Part shown: positions 10,675 through 20,387 of the stretch, piece by piece
Layout of the letters: every line of letters begins with the position of its first letter
Numbering within the stretch: the first letter of the stretch is position 1
Source: Enterobacter mori
GTDB taxonomy: Bacteria; Pseudomonadota; Gammaproteobacteria; Enterobacterales; Enterobacteriaceae
Direction of reading: 5' to 3'
Length of the DNA stretch: 64,000 nucleotides
Assembly: GCF_025244905.1 (NCBI RefSeq)
Contig: NZ_CP104285.1
Location: 4,340,001-4,404,000 of the forward strand
Notes under the pieces: generated by a model
What the model saw: only the letters and a program-made list of their open reading frames with translations
Database searches by the model: none
Told to the model about the DNA's origin: nothing
Made by a program: the position numbers and the translations under genes

Positions 10675-11238
10675 TCAGCGATGGAGGAAATTTGCCAGCA
10701 GCGCGTGCCCCTGCTCGCTGAGGATGCTTTCCGGGTGGAATTGCACGCCTTCGAGATCCCACTCGCGGTGACGGATCCCCATGATCTCCTGAGTATCGCT
10801 CCAGGCGGTCACCTCAAAGCAGTCGGGCAGCGTCGGCGGGTCAATGACCAGGGAATGGTAGCGTGTCACGGTTAACGGATTATTGAGCCCCGTGAATACC
10901 CCAGTGCCCGTGTGGGTGACTGGAGAGGTTTTACCGTGCATCACTTTGGCGGCGCGCACGATGGCGGCACCAAACGCCTGGGCAATGGCCTGATGGCCCA
11001 GGCAGACGCCCAGAATCGGCAGTTTGCCTGCATAGTGGCGGATAACATCCAGAGAAATGCCCGATTCCGAGGGCGTACACGGCCCCGGCGAAATCACGAT
11101 TTTCTGCGGGGCCAGCGTGTCGATATCGGCCAGAGTGAGGTCATCATTACGGCGGACAACCACCACTGCACCCAGTTCACAAAAATACTGGTAAAGGTTC
11201 CAGGTGAAGGAATCGTAGTTATCAATCAGCAGAATCAT
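10675..11238 (-). CDS. pabA: Aminodeoxychorismate synthase glutaminase subunit PabA
   Basis: This 187-residue class I glutamine amidotransferase supplies ammonia to PabB for 4-amino-4-deoxychorismate, the folate precursor. The nucleophile is in [15 protein letters not shown] (Cys79 region); the catalytic His-Glu pair is in [13 protein letters not shown] near the C-terminus. The oxyanion segment [12 protein letters not shown] is also present. Length and sequence match E. coli PabA. It follows the fic-derived gene by 30 bases in the same direction. Confidence 0.97.
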   Translation of the reverse strand: MILLIDNYDSFTWNLYQYFCELGAVVVVRRNDDLTLADIDTLAPQKIVISPGPCTPSESGISLDVIRHYAGKLPILGVCLGHQAIAQAFGAAIVRAAKVMHGKTSPVTHTGTGVFTGLNNPLTVTRYHSLVIDPPTLPDCFEVTAWSDTQEIMGIRHREWDLEGVQFHPESILSEQGHALLANFLHR

Positions 11239-11268
11239 GGCGGCTCCCGAAAAAAATGCCGCCCTATT

Positions 11269-11853
11269 CTACTCAGATTCCCACGCTTCGCTCACTACTT
11301 TGGCAAAGATAGCGTTCAGCGCGGTCAAATCGCCCATCGCGCCGCTTCGGTTAGCCGCCACCCACTGCTCGGGATCGATATCCCGCCAGTCCAGCGCGTA
11401 ACCCGCGTGGAGTGCCAGCTGCTCGAAGAAAACGCGTTGGGCAATACCGTTGCCGCGCATAAAGGGATGCAGCATATTGATTTCACAGTAGTAGTGGCTA
11501 ACCCGGTCAACAAAAGCCGCCTTCTCAAGACCCACAAGATACTTTTCGCTTTCAAGCGCCGCCATCAGTTCGTTGCCCATCTTCTCGATGTACTCGAAAT
11601 GGCAGAAGGGAATGTCACCCTTAAAAATATCGTCGGTACGGAATTCGCCTGCCCGCTTCATCTCGCTGTGATACAGATGGCGGTGAATCAGGCACAGATG
11701 GGGCAACCCGGGCGCGGATGGCCCAAGCTCCAGCATCTCGATGTGGGGCGCGGAAGGACCATGACCTTTTTCAAGGAGACAACTGGCCTGCAAATTGACG
11801 CTACGCTGCTGTTCCCAGAGACGGGATTTTTGCTTGTCGGTGAGTTTTTTCAC
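11269..11853 (-). CDS. Chimeric YhfG-Fic protein
   Basis: This 194-residue protein starts with GTG at 11853, behind GGGAGG. Residues 1-29 (MKKLTDKQKSRLWEQQR and onward) match the N-terminus of YhfG, the small antitoxin encoded just upstream of fic in E. coli. From about residue 40 (LELGP...GLPHL...) it matches Fic from about residue 48 to its end. The YhfG C-terminus, the yhfG stop, the fic start and the Fic N-terminal YPG segment are missing. The Fic motif reads HPFMRGNGIAQR (residues 129-140): His and GNG are present, the usual acidic residue is Arg and the following Arg is Ile. YhfG contributes S24-C-L-L-E28-K29, resembling the inhibitory-helix motif (S/T)xxxE(G/N). Fic enzymes AMPylate target proteins; activity here is uncertain. 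Confidence 0.85.
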   Translation of the reverse strand: MKKLTDKQKSRLWEQQRSVNLQASCLLEKGHGPSAPHIEMLELGPSAPGLPHLCLIHRHLYHSEMKRAGEFRTDDIFKGDIPFCHFEYIEKMGNELMAALESEKYLVGLEKAAFVDRVSHYYCEINMLHPFMRGNGIAQRVFFEQLALHAGYALDWRDIDPEQWVAANRSGAMGDLTALNAIFAKVVSEAWESE

Positions 11854-11959
11854 TTAACGCCTCCCTGAATAGTCCGTTTGCCACAAGTATAAGCAGCAAA
11901 ACGCGCTTTCGCAGGGAGGGCGACATAACGCGGGCAGAAGAAACCCGCGTTCAGAAGAA

Positions 11960-12810
<851 letters not shown>

Positions 12811-13995
12811 ATGACTAACAGCAATCGCATCAAGCTCACATGGATCAGCTTCTTCTCCTACGCCCTGACCGGCGCGTTGGTGATCGTCACCGGGATGGTG
12901 ATGGGAAATATCGCAGACTACTTCCAGCTGCCCGTTTCCAGCATGAGTAACACCTTTACCTTCCTCAACGCGGGGATCCTGATCTCTATCTTCCTGAATG
13001 CCTGGCTGATGGAAATCGTACCGCTAAAAACCCAGCTGCGCTTTGGCTTTGTGCTGATGGTCGCCGCCGTGGCGGGCCTGATGCTGAGCCACAGCATCGC
13101 CCTCTTCTCCGCCGCGATGTTTGTGCTCGGTCTGGTCAGCGGGATCACCATGTCGATCGGTACGTTCCTGATTACCCATATGTATGAAGGCCGCCAGCGC
13201 GGCGCGCGCCTGCTGTTTACCGACTCCTTCTTCAGCATGGCCGGAATGATTTTCCCGATGGTCGCGGCCGTTCTGCTGGCACGCAGCATCGAGTGGTACT
13301 GGGTGTATGCCTGCATCGGCCTGGTCTACGTGGCGATCTTTATTCTGACCTTCGGCTGTGAATTCCCGGTGCTGGGCAAGAAAGCGCAAACCAACGCAGA
13401 GCCCGTTGCGAAAGAAAAGTGGGGCATCGGCGTACTGTTCCTCTCCATCGCCGCCCTGTGCTACATCCTGGGCCAGTTGGGCTTTATCTCCTGGGTACCG
13501 GAATACGCCAAAGGTCTGGGCATGAGCCTGAACGATGCGGGTAAACTGGTGAGCGATTTCTGGATGTCTTACATGTTCGGCATGTGGGCCTTTAGCTTCA
13601 TCCTTCGCTTCTTCGACCTGCAGCGCATCCTGACGGTGCTGGCGGGCCTGGCAACCGTGCTGATGTATCTGTTCATCAACGGCTCCCCGGACAATATGCC
13701 GTGGTTCATTATGACCCTGGGCTTCTTCTCCAGCGCGATTTATACCTCTATCATCACCCTGGGCTCCCTGCAGACCAAAGTGGCTTCGCCGAAGCTGGTT
13801 AACTTCGTGCTGACCTGCGGCACCATCGGCACCATGCTGACCTTCGTGGTCACTGGCCCGATTGTGGCCCACAGCGGCCCGCTGGCGGCGCTGCACACCG
13901 CGAACGGCCTGTATGCCGTGGTGTTCATCATGTGCTTCGTTCTGGGCTTCGTGACCCGCCACCGCCAGCACAACGTCGCAGCGGCGTCTCACTAA
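12811..13995 (+). CDS. tsgA: MFS transporter TsgA
   Basis: This 394-residue major facilitator superfamily protein matches enterobacterial TsgA in length and position. About twelve hydrophobic segments are visible, beginning at residue 10 ([20 protein letters not shown]). The substrate is not established; in Salmonella the gene was named for tellurite/selenite-associated growth. The ATG follows AACAGGCCAGAC. Its stop lies three bases from the codA stop on the other strand. Confidence 0.94.
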   Translation: MTNSNRIKLTWISFFSYALTGALVIVTGMVMGNIADYFQLPVSSMSNTFTFLNAGILISIFLNAWLMEIVPLKTQLRFGFVLMVAAVAGLMLSHSIALFSAAMFVLGLVSGITMSIGTFLITHMYEGRQRGARLLFTDSFFSMAGMIFPMVAAVLLARSIEWYWVYACIGLVYVAIFILTFGCEFPVLGKKAQTNAEPVAKEKWGIGVLFLSIAALCYILGQLGFISWVPEYAKGLGMSLNDAGKLVSDFWMSYMFGMWAFSFILRFFDLQRILTVLAGLATVLMYLFINGSPDNMPWFIMTLGFFSSAIYTSIITLGSLQTKVASPKLVNFVLTCGTIGTMLTFVVTGPIVAHSGPLAALHTANGLYAVVFIMCFVLGFVTRHRQHNVAAASH

Positions 13996-13998
13996 TTT

Positions 13999-15315
13999 CT
14001 ACGCCCCTTTGCGCTCGGCAGAGGGGCTGTTTCTGGCAAAGCTCACCTCTTCTCCCCCGATATCCATCTGGATCCAGGTCTGCGCCAGCTGCGTCGTGGC
14101 AATCACGCGTCCCTGACGAATCGACCAGCGCACCGGCACCTGGCAGCGCACCGCTTCAAACCCGCTCTCCGCAGGCAGGATAATCAGGTTTGCCGGGTTC
14201 CCCGTCGCAATACCGTAATCGCTCAGGCCAAAGGTACGGGCGCTGTTGTGGGTGATCAGATTCAGGCCGCTGTCGATTTGCGGATAGCCCATCATCTGAC
14301 AGACGTGCAGCCCCATATGCAGCACCTGCAGCATGTTGCCGGTCCCGAGCGGGTACCACGGGTCGAAGACGTCGTCATGACCGAAGCAGACGTTAATGCC
14401 CGCTTCCTGCAGCTCTTTCACCCGGGTGATGCCGCGGCGCTTCGGATAGTCATCAAAGCGCCCCTGCAGGTGGATGTTGACCAGCGGGTTAGCAACGAAG
14501 TTAATCTCCGACATTTTCAGCAGGCGGAAGAGCCGCGAGGTGTAAGCGCCGTTGTAGGAGTGCATGGCGGTGGTGTGGCTGGCCGTCACGCGCGGGCCGA
14601 TACCTGCTTCATACGCAAGCGTTGCCACCGTCTCGACAAACCGCGACTGTTCGTCGTCGATTTCATCGCAGTGGATATCCAGCGGTCGGTCATACTTCTT
14701 CGCCAGCTCAAAAGCGATGTGCAGCGACTGTACACCATACTCGCGGGTGAACTCGAAGTGCGGGATCGCCCCCACTACGTCGGCCCCCAGTTTTAACGCC
14801 TCTTCCAGCAGCGCCGCGCCGTTCGGGTAAGAGAGAATACCTTCCTGCGGGAACGCGACGATCTGCAGCGTCACCCACGGAGCCACCTCCTGCTTCACCT
14901 CCAGCATCGCCTTCAGGGCAGTGAGCGTCGGGTCAGAGACATCTACATGGGTGCGGACGAACTGAATGCCGTTGGCAATTTGCCACTTCAGCGTTTTCCA
15001 GGCGCGCGCTTTCACATCCTCATGGCTAAGCAGCGCCTTACGCTCGGCCCAACGTTCAATACCTTCAAAGAGGGTGCCGGACTGGTTCCAGTTTGGTTCA
15101 CCTGCGGTCTGGGTGGTATCGAGGTGGATATGCGGCTCAATAAACGGCGGGATCGCCAGCCCGCCGCGCGCATTCAGGATTTCATAACTTTCGGCATGGG
15201 TATCATCCATTGGCGTGATATCACCAAAACGACCGTTCTCGATGGCGATTTGCCACAGCCCTTCCCGACCCGGTAAGCGAACATTCTGGACAAGCCAAAG
15301 CGGTGTTGTAGACAT
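13999..15315 (-). CDS. codA: Cytosine deaminase CodA
   Basis: This 438-residue amidohydrolase converts cytosine to uracil and ammonia for pyrimidine salvage. Metal ligands are visible: EPHIHLD (His62 and His64), the catalytic Glu in [10 protein letters not shown], a His in [10 protein letters not shown], and an Asp in [11 protein letters not shown]. It is highly similar to E. coli CodA with an extra short C-terminal tail. The ATG has a strong GGGAGAAAGG ribosome site. The E. coli partner permease gene codB is not adjacent: neighbours are tsgA (convergent) and nirB (divergent). E. coli has no codA at this locus. Confidence 0.95.
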   Translation of the reverse strand: MSTTPLWLVQNVRLPGREGLWQIAIENGRFGDITPMDDTHAESYEILNARGGLAIPPFIEPHIHLDTTQTAGEPNWNQSGTLFEGIERWAERKALLSHEDVKARAWKTLKWQIANGIQFVRTHVDVSDPTLTALKAMLEVKQEVAPWVTLQIVAFPQEGILSYPNGAALLEEALKLGADVVGAIPHFEFTREYGVQSLHIAFELAKKYDRPLDIHCDEIDDEQSRFVETVATLAYEAGIGPRVTASHTTAMHSYNGAYTSRLFRLLKMSEINFVANPLVNIHLQGRFDDYPKRRGITRVKELQEAGINVCFGHDDVFDPWYPLGTGNMLQVLHMGLHVCQMMGYPQIDSGLNLITHNSARTFGLSDYGIATGNPANLIILPAESGFEAVRCQVPVRWSIRQGRVIATTQLAQTWIQMDIGGEEVSFARNSPSAERKGA

Positions 15316-15376
15316 ACCTTTCTCCCGAAAAACACGGCTGATATTTAGGAGTACGCATTTTCAAAATACGCACTCT

Positions 15377-15392
15377 ATTTTGTACACAAAAT
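15377..15392. promoter_or_regulatory. Inverted repeat in the codA leader
   Basis: ATTTTGT-AC-ACAAAAT is a 7-2-7 inverted repeat about 62 bases upstream of the codA ATG, in AT-rich DNA between codA and nirB. Spacing and symmetry suit a dimeric repressor. It does not match the PurR consensus known from E. coli codBA. Confidence 0.4.
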
Positions 15393-15453
15393 CAACGAAT
15401 ACGAAAAGCCAGCAAATTCCATAACTTATAAAAATACTGACAAATCAGTCATA

Positions 15454-15469
15454 TACCACCTTATGGGTA
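15454..15469 (+). promoter_or_regulatory. NarL/NarP site upstream of nirB
   Basis: TACCACC-TT-ATGGGTA is two inverted heptamers with a two-base spacer (7-2-7), as bound by NarL and NarP. It is centred 28 bases upstream of the FNR site centre, the same layout as at E. coli nirB (about -69.5). Confidence 0.8.
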
Positions 15470-15482
15470 GGTGAAGGCGTAT

Positions 15483-15496
15483 TTGATTTGCATCAA
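15483..15496 (+). promoter_or_regulatory. FNR site of the nirB promoter
   Basis: TTGAT-TTGC-ATCAA is an exact match to the FNR consensus TTGAT-N4-ATCAA. Centred at about 15489.5, it predicts a start near 15531, 24 bases before the nirB ATG, as in E. coli, where FNR acts at -41.5. Anaerobic induction is therefore expected. Confidence 0.9.
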
Positions 15497-15554
15497 TAAG
15501 TGCCCCTGCTGAATCGTTAAGGTAGGCAGTAATAGAAAAGAAATCGAGGCAATA

Positions 15555-18098
15555 ATGAGCAAAGTCAGACTCGCTATCATCGGTAACGGCATGGTCGGCC
15601 ACCGCTTTATTGAGGATCTTCTCGATAAAGCCGATGCTGAGCAGTTCGATATTACCGTGTTCTGTGAAGAACCCCGCAAGGCGTACGACCGCGTGCACCT
15701 GTCTTCCTACTTCTCCCATCATACCGCTGAAGAGCTCTCTCTGGTGCGTGAAGGCTTCTACGAGAAGCATGGTGTGAAAGTGCTGGTGGGCGAACGCGCT
15801 ATCACCATCAACCGTCAGGAAAAAGTGATCCACTCCAGCGCCGGGCGCACGGTTTTTTACGACAAGCTGATCATGGCGACTGGCTCGTATCCGTGGATCC
15901 CGCCGATCAAAGGCTCGGAAACGCAAGATTGCTTCGTTTATCGTACCATTGAAGACCTCAACGCCATTGAATCCTGCGCCCGTCGAAGCCGCCGCGGCGC
16001 GGTGGTCGGCGGCGGCCTGCTGGGTCTGGAAGCGGCTGGCGCGCTCAAAAACCTCGGCGTTGAAACCCACGTTATCGAATTTGCCCCGATGCTGATGGCT
16101 GAACAGCTGGACCACATGGGTGGTGACCAGCTGCGTCGTAAAATCGAAAGCATGGGCGTGAAGGTTCACACCAGCAAAAATACCAAAGAGATCGTTCAGG
16201 AAGGCACCGAAGCGCGCAAAACCATGCGCTTCGCCGACGGCAGCGAGCTGGAAGTGGACTTTATCGTCTTCTCCACCGGTATTCGTCCGCGCGACAAGCT
16301 GGCGACCCAGTGCGGTCTGGCCGTTGCGCAGCGCGGTGGGATCATGATTAACGATTCCTGCCAAACCTCCGATCCGGATATCTACGCCATCGGCGAGTGC
16401 GCCAGCTGGAATAACCGCGTGTACGGCCTGGTGGCGCCGGGTTACAAAATGGCGCAGGTCGCCGTTGACCACATTCTCGGCAGCGAAAACGCGTTTACTG
16501 GCGCCGACATGAGCGCCAAGCTGAAGCTGCTGGGTGTGGACGTGGGTGGTATTGGCGATGCGCACGGTCGTACCCCGAACGCCCGCAGCTACGTCTACCT
16601 CGACGAAAGCAAAGAAGTCTACAAACGCCTCATCGTCAGCCAGGATAATAAAACCCTGCTCGGTGCGGTGCTGGTGGGCGACACCAGCGACTTTGGTAAC
16701 CTGCTCCAGCTGGTGCTGAACGCCATTGAGCTGCCGGAAAACCCGGACGCGCTGATCCTCCCGGCGCATGCCTCCAGCGGCAAGCCGTCTATCGGCGTGG
16801 ATAAACTCCCGGACAGCGCGCAGATTTGCTCCTGCTTCGACGTCACCAAGGGCATGCTGATCTCTGCCATCAACAAAGGCTGCCACACCGTTGCGGCGCT
16901 GAAAGCGGAAACCAAAGCCGGTACCGGTTGCGGCGGCTGTATTCCGCTGGTGACTCAGGTGCTGAACGCCGAGCTGGCGAAACAGGGCATCGAAGTGAAC
17001 AACAACCTGTGCGAGCACTTCTCCTACTCTCGCCAGGAGCTGTACCACCTGATCCGCGTGGAGGGCATCAGGTCCTTCGACGAACTGCTGGCGAAGCACG
17101 GCCAGGGCTACGGCTGTGAAGTGTGTAAACCGACCGTCGGCTCCCTGCTGGCCTCCTGCTGGAACGAGTACGTGCTCAAGCCCGAGCATACGCCGCTGCA
17201 GGACACCAACGATAACTTCCTGGCCAACATCCAGAAAGACGGCACCTACTCCGTTATTCCACGTTCCGCCGGTGGCGAAATTACGCCGGAAGGGCTGGTG
17301 GCCGTGGGCCGTATTGCGCGCGAATTTAACCTGTACACCAAAATCACCGGCTCCCAGCGTATCGGCCTGTTTGGCGCACAGAAAGACGACCTGCCGGAAA
17401 TCTGGCGTCAGCTGATTGAAGCGGGCTTTGAAACCGGCCACGCGTACGCCAAAGCGCTGCGCATGGCAAAAACCTGCGTGGGCAGCACCTGGTGCCGCTA
17501 CGGCGTCGGCGACAGCGTAGGCTTCGGCGTGGAGCTGGAGAACCGCTACAAAGGCATCCGCACCCCGCACAAAATGAAGTTTGGCGTCTCCGGCTGTACC
17601 CGCGAATGCGCAGAAGCACAGGGTAAAGACGTGGGCATCATCGCCACCGAGAAAGGCTGGAACCTGTATGTGTGCGGCAACGGCGGGATGAAGCCGCGCC
17701 ACGCGGACCTGCTGGCGGCGGATCTCGATCGCGACACGCTGATTCAGTATCTCGACCGCTTCATGATGTTCTACATCCGTACCGCCGATAAGCTGACCCG
17801 TACCGCCTCCTGGCTGGATAACCTGGAAGGCGGCATCGACTACCTGAAGTCCGTCATCATCGACGACAAGCTGGGCCTGAACGAACAGCTGGAAGCCGAA
17901 ATGGCTCGCCTGCGCGAGGCGGTGATCTGCGAGTGGACTGAAACCGTGAACACGCCTGCGGCGCAGACGCGCTTCAAACACTTTATCAACAGCACCCAGC
18001 GCGACCCGAACGTACAGGTAGTGCCAGAGCGTGAACAGCATCGCCCGGCAACGCCGTATGAACGCATCCCAGTGACGCTGGTGGAGGAGAACGCATGA
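15555..18098 (+). CDS. nirB: NADH-dependent nitrite reductase large subunit NirB
   Basis: This 847-residue cytosolic subunit reduces nitrite to ammonium with NADH. Domains in order: an N-terminal FAD/NAD(P)-binding oxidoreductase (GNGMVGHRF; second dinucleotide fold near VVGGGLLGLEAAG); a [2Fe-2S] BFD-like domain with CSCFDVTKG and CGGC; and a C-terminal siroheme/[4Fe-4S] module with cysteines in MAKTCVGSTWCRYG, SGCTRECAEAQ and YVCGNGG. Length matches E. coli. It heads nirB-nirD and overlaps nirD by four bases. FNR and NarL-type sites precede it. Confidence 0.98.
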   Translation: MSKVRLAIIGNGMVGHRFIEDLLDKADAEQFDITVFCEEPRKAYDRVHLSSYFSHHTAEELSLVREGFYEKHGVKVLVGERAITINRQEKVIHSSAGRTVFYDKLIMATGSYPWIPPIKGSETQDCFVYRTIEDLNAIESCARRSRRGAVVGGGLLGLEAAGALKNLGVETHVIEFAPMLMAEQLDHMGGDQLRRKIESMGVKVHTSKNTKEIVQEGTEARKTMRFADGSELEVDFIVFSTGIRPRDKLATQCGLAVAQRGGIMINDSCQTSDPDIYAIGECASWNNRVYGLVAPGYKMAQVAVDHILGSENAFTGADMSAKLKLLGVDVGGIGDAHGRTPNARSYVYLDESKEVYKRLIVSQDNKTLLGAVLVGDTSDFGNLLQLVLNAIELPENPDALILPAHASSGKPSIGVDKLPDSAQICSCFDVTKGMLISAINKGCHTVAALKAETKAGTGCGGCIPLVTQVLNAELAKQGIEVNNNLCEHFSYSRQELYHLIRVEGIRSFDELLAKHGQGYGCEVCKPTVGSLLASCWNEYVLKPEHTPLQDTNDNFLANIQKDGTYSVIPRSAGGEITPEGLVAVGRIAREFNLYTKITGSQRIGLFGAQKDDLPEIWRQLIEAGFETGHAYAKALRMAKTCVGSTWCRYGVGDSVGFGVELENRYKGIRTPHKMKFGVSGCTRECAEAQGKDVGIIATEKGWNLYVCGNGGMKPRHADLLAADLDRDTLIQYLDRFMMFYIRTADKLTRTASWLDNLEGGIDYLKSVIIDDKLGLNEQLEAEMARLREAVICEWTETVNTPAAQTRFKHFINSTQRDPNVQVVPEREQHRPATPYERIPVTLVEENA

Positions 18099-18421
18099 GC
18101 CAGTGGATAAATATTTGCGAGATTGACGACATTATCCCCGCCACCGGCGTATGTGCGCTGCTGGGCAACGAGCAGGTCGCCATTTTCCGTCCTCGCCACG
18201 ATGAACAGGTTTTTGCCATCAGCAATATCGACCCGTTCTTCGAGGCCAGCGTCCTGTCCCGCGGCATCATCGCGGAACATCAGGGCGAACTGTGGGTCGC
18301 CAGCCCGTTGAAAAAGCAGCGTTTCAGCTTAACTGACGGACGCTGCATGGAGGATGAACGTGTCTTCGTGAAGCACTACGACGCCCGCGTGAAGGACGGC
18401 AAGGTACAATTGAAAGGCTAA
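18095..18421 (+). CDS. nirD: Nitrite reductase small subunit NirD
   Basis: This 108-residue Rieske-fold subunit partners NirB. As in E. coli, the fold lacks the usual iron-sulfur ligands: Cys19 (GVCALLG) and Cys90 (DGRCMED) do not form CxH pairs. The start overlaps nirB (ATGA). In E. coli nirC, the nitrite channel gene, follows nirD; here only 135 bases separate nirD from cysG and no nirC remnant is readable. Confidence 0.96.
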   Translation: MSQWINICEIDDIIPATGVCALLGNEQVAIFRPRHDEQVFAISNIDPFFEASVLSRGIIAEHQGELWVASPLKKQRFSLTDGRCMEDERVFVKHYDARVKDGKVQLKG

Positions 18422-18556
18422 TCCCCTGCCTTTTCAATACGAAAAGCTTATGACCCCTTATGGGTAACGGCAGGAAAAACCGTATGTTCTGTACGATTCC
18501 TGCTGTTATCCTGACGTCAATTATTACCCCCTCCATGAATGCTGCGAGGTAACGTC
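18422..18556 (+). promoter_or_regulatory. nirD-cysG junction with a NarL-like box (nirC absent)
   Basis: TGACCCC-TT-ATGGGTA at 18450-18465 repeats the right heptamer (ATGGGTA) of the nirB NarL site exactly and has a weaker left heptamer. CCTGCC at 18425-18430 and GGCAGG at 18470-18475 could pair around it. The stretch may hold a separate cysG promoter or mark the place where nirC was lost. The cysG ribosome site (GAGGTAAC) lies at its end. Confidence 0.45.
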
Positions 18557-19930
18557 GTGGATCACCTGCCGATTTTTTGTCAATTACGCAACCGCGACTG
18601 CCTGCTCGTGGGCGGCGGCGACGTGGCTGAACGCAAAGCGCGCCTGCTGTTAGAGGCTGGCGCCCGACTCACCGTCAACGCCCTCGACTTCGCCCCACAG
18701 TTTGAGGTCTGGGCTCAGGAAGGGATGCTCACGCTGGAACAGGGTGAGTTTAATGAATCCCTGCTGGATACCTGTTGGCTGACCATTGCCGCAACGGATA
18801 ACGATGAAGTGAACCAGCGCGTCAGCGACGCCTGCGAAGCGCGCCGCATCTTCTGTAACGTGGTGGATGCGCCGAAAGAGGCCAGCTTCATCATGCCGTC
18901 AATTATCGACCGTTCACCGCTGATGATCGCAGTGTCGTCCGGTGGACGCTCGCCGGTTCTCGCCCGCCTGTTGCGGGAAAAACTGGAGGCCGTGCTGCCC
19001 CAGCACCTTGGTCAGATAGCCCATTACGCCGGGCAGCTTCGCGCCCGCGTGAAGCAAACTTACTTGACCGTGGGCGAGCGTCGCCGCTTCTGGGAGAAAT
19101 TCTTTGTTAACGACAGGCTGGCACAGTCGCTGGCAAATCAGGACGCGAAAGCCGTTGAAGAAACGACCGAACAGTTGCTGAGCGAACCGCTGGATCATCG
19201 CGGTGAAGTGGTGCTGGTGGGCGCCGGACCCGGCGATGCGGGCCTGCTGACGCTGAAAGGGCTGCAGCAGATCCAGCAGGCCGATATCGTGGTTTACGAT
19301 CGCCTGGTGTCCGATGACATCATGAATCTTGTGCGCCGCGACGCAGACCGCATTTTCGTCGGCAAGCGTGCTGGCTACCACTGCGTGCCCCAGGAGGAGA
19401 TCAACCAGATCCTGCTGCGTGAAGCGCAAAAAGGTAAGCGCGTGGTGCGCCTTAAGGGTGGCGATCCGTTTATCTTTGGACGCGGCGGCGAAGAGCTGGA
19501 AACCTTGTGCAACGCGGGCATTCCCTTCTCCGTGGTGCCGGGTATTACGGCGGCGTCCGGGTGTTCAGCCTACTCTGGCATTCCGCTGACCCACCGCGAT
19601 TACGCCCAGAGTGTGCGTCTGGTGACGGGCCACCTGAAAACCGGCAGCGAGCTGGACTGGCATAATCTGGCCGCCGAAAAGCAGACGCTGGTGTTCTACA
19701 TGGGGCTCAATCAGGCCGCGACGATTCAGGCCAAACTGCTGGAACATGGCATGGAGGCTGATATGCCGGTTGCGCTGGTGGAAAACGGTACCGCTATTAC
19801 GCAGCGCGTGGTCGATGGCGTGCTGACGCAGCTGGGCGAACTGGCGCAACAGGTTGAAAGCCCGGCGCTGATTATTGTCGGTCGCGTGGTTGAGCTACGC
19901 GAAAAGCTGAACTGGTTCTCTAATCACTAA
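18557..19930 (+). CDS. cysG: Siroheme synthase CysG
   Basis: This 457-residue trifunctional enzyme makes siroheme from uroporphyrinogen III. The N-terminal Rossmann part ([20 protein letters not shown]) is the precorrin-2 dehydrogenase/ferrochelatase. The C-terminal SAM-dependent uroporphyrinogen methyltransferase begins near residue 215 with [18 protein letters not shown] and includes [13 protein letters not shown]. The start is GTG at 18557 (MDHLPIFCQ), as in E. coli, rather than an ATG six codons upstream. Its product serves NirB and sulfite reductase. Confidence 0.97.
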   Translation: MDHLPIFCQLRNRDCLLVGGGDVAERKARLLLEAGARLTVNALDFAPQFEVWAQEGMLTLEQGEFNESLLDTCWLTIAATDNDEVNQRVSDACEARRIFCNVVDAPKEASFIMPSIIDRSPLMIAVSSGGRSPVLARLLREKLEAVLPQHLGQIAHYAGQLRARVKQTYLTVGERRRFWEKFFVNDRLAQSLANQDAKAVEETTEQLLSEPLDHRGEVVLVGAGPGDAGLLTLKGLQQIQQADIVVYDRLVSDDIMNLVRRDADRIFVGKRAGYHCVPQEEINQILLREAQKGKRVVRLKGGDPFIFGRGGEELETLCNAGIPFSVVPGITAASGCSAYSGIPLTHRDYAQSVRLVTGHLKTGSELDWHNLAAEKQTLVFYMGLNQAATIQAKLLEHGMEADMPVALVENGTAITQRVVDGVLTQLGELAQQVESPALIIVGRVVELREKLNWFSNH

Positions 19931-19948
19931 CGCATACTCTCTCTTCCA

Positions 19949-19980
19949 GGAGTAGTCTTTAACCGGACTACTCCCTTCTT
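19949..19980 (+). terminator. Terminator after cysG
   Basis: A 9-bp stem GGAGTAGTC / GACTACTCC closes an 8-base loop, followed by the weak pyrimidine run CTTCTT. It probably ends the nirBD-cysG transcript before yhfL. Confidence 0.65.
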
Positions 19981-20006
19981 ACGGCTGTCGATAACATACC
20001 GCCCCG

Positions 20007-20025
20007 AAATGGAACTTTTCCATTT
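20007..20025 (+). promoter_or_regulatory. Palindrome upstream of yhfL
   Basis: AAATGGAA-CTT-TTCCATTT is an 8-3-8 perfect inverted repeat 49 bases before the yhfL ATG. It could be an operator or a small stem-loop; no regulator was matched. Confidence 0.35.
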
Positions 20026-20073
20026 ATTCCCTCGTGTTACATCCAATTTTCGTTTTTAAGACAAGGAATGCGT

Positions 20074-20244
20074 ATGTTCAAACTGGCAAAAGCCGCCGTT
20101 CTGGTTGGCCTGTTATCGACTCTGACCGCCTGCACCGGTCACGTTCAAAACACCAAAAATAACTGCAGCTACGATTACCTGCTGCACCCGGCGATCTCCA
20201 TTTCGAAGATCATCGGTGGCTGCGGCCCGGCAGCTCAGCAGTAA
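20074..20244 (+). CDS. yhfL: Small lipoprotein YhfL
   Basis: This 56-residue lipoprotein lies between the cysG terminator and trpS. A short signal peptide ends in the lipobox LTAC (Cys20 after LLSTLTA), so the mature protein would be lipid-anchored. The rest (NCSYDYLLHPAISISK, IIGGCGP) matches E. coli YhfL. The ATG at 20074 is chosen because AAGGA ends six bases upstream; the in-frame ATG at 20068 directly abuts AAGGA. Function is unknown. Confidence 0.9.
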   Translation: MFKLAKAAVLVGLLSTLTACTGHVQNTKNNCSYDYLLHPAISISKIIGGCGPAAQQ

Positions 20245-20259
20245 GCGTTTTACAGGCGT

Positions 20260-20288
20260 AAAAAAACCGGGATTTCCCGGTTTTTTTG
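20260..20288 (+). terminator. yhfL rho-independent terminator
   Basis: The AAAAAACCGGG-attt-CCCGGTTTTTTT hairpin has A and T runs on both sides, so it could stop transcription from either strand (yhfL forward, trpS reverse). Confidence 0.9.
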
Positions 20289-20309
20289 TTGGTGCGGAGC
20301 GGTTTTTTG

Positions 20310-20380
20310 TCGGGTGGCGGCTCCGCCTTACCCGACCTACACGGTCCCGTAGGCCGGGTAAGCGTTAGCGCCACCCGGCA
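20310..20380. repeat. REP pair between yhfL and trpS
   Basis: Inverted REP units (cgggtggcggctccgccttacccgacctac, then gtaggccgggtaagcgttagcgccacccggc) lie between the yhfL terminator and the trpS stop. Confidence 0.85.
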
Positions 20381-20387
20381 AGCAGAC

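Noticed and set aside
15426..18041. Very long open frame opposite nirB
   Set aside because: It is the complement of a highly conserved GC-rich gene. Composition and codon pattern fit nirB on the plus strand, which has the full set of cofactor motifs.
20011..20040. Sigma-E type -35 (GGAACTT) before yhfL
   Set aside because: No TCNAA-type -10 at the expected 16-17 base spacing; GGAACTT is explained by the palindrome.
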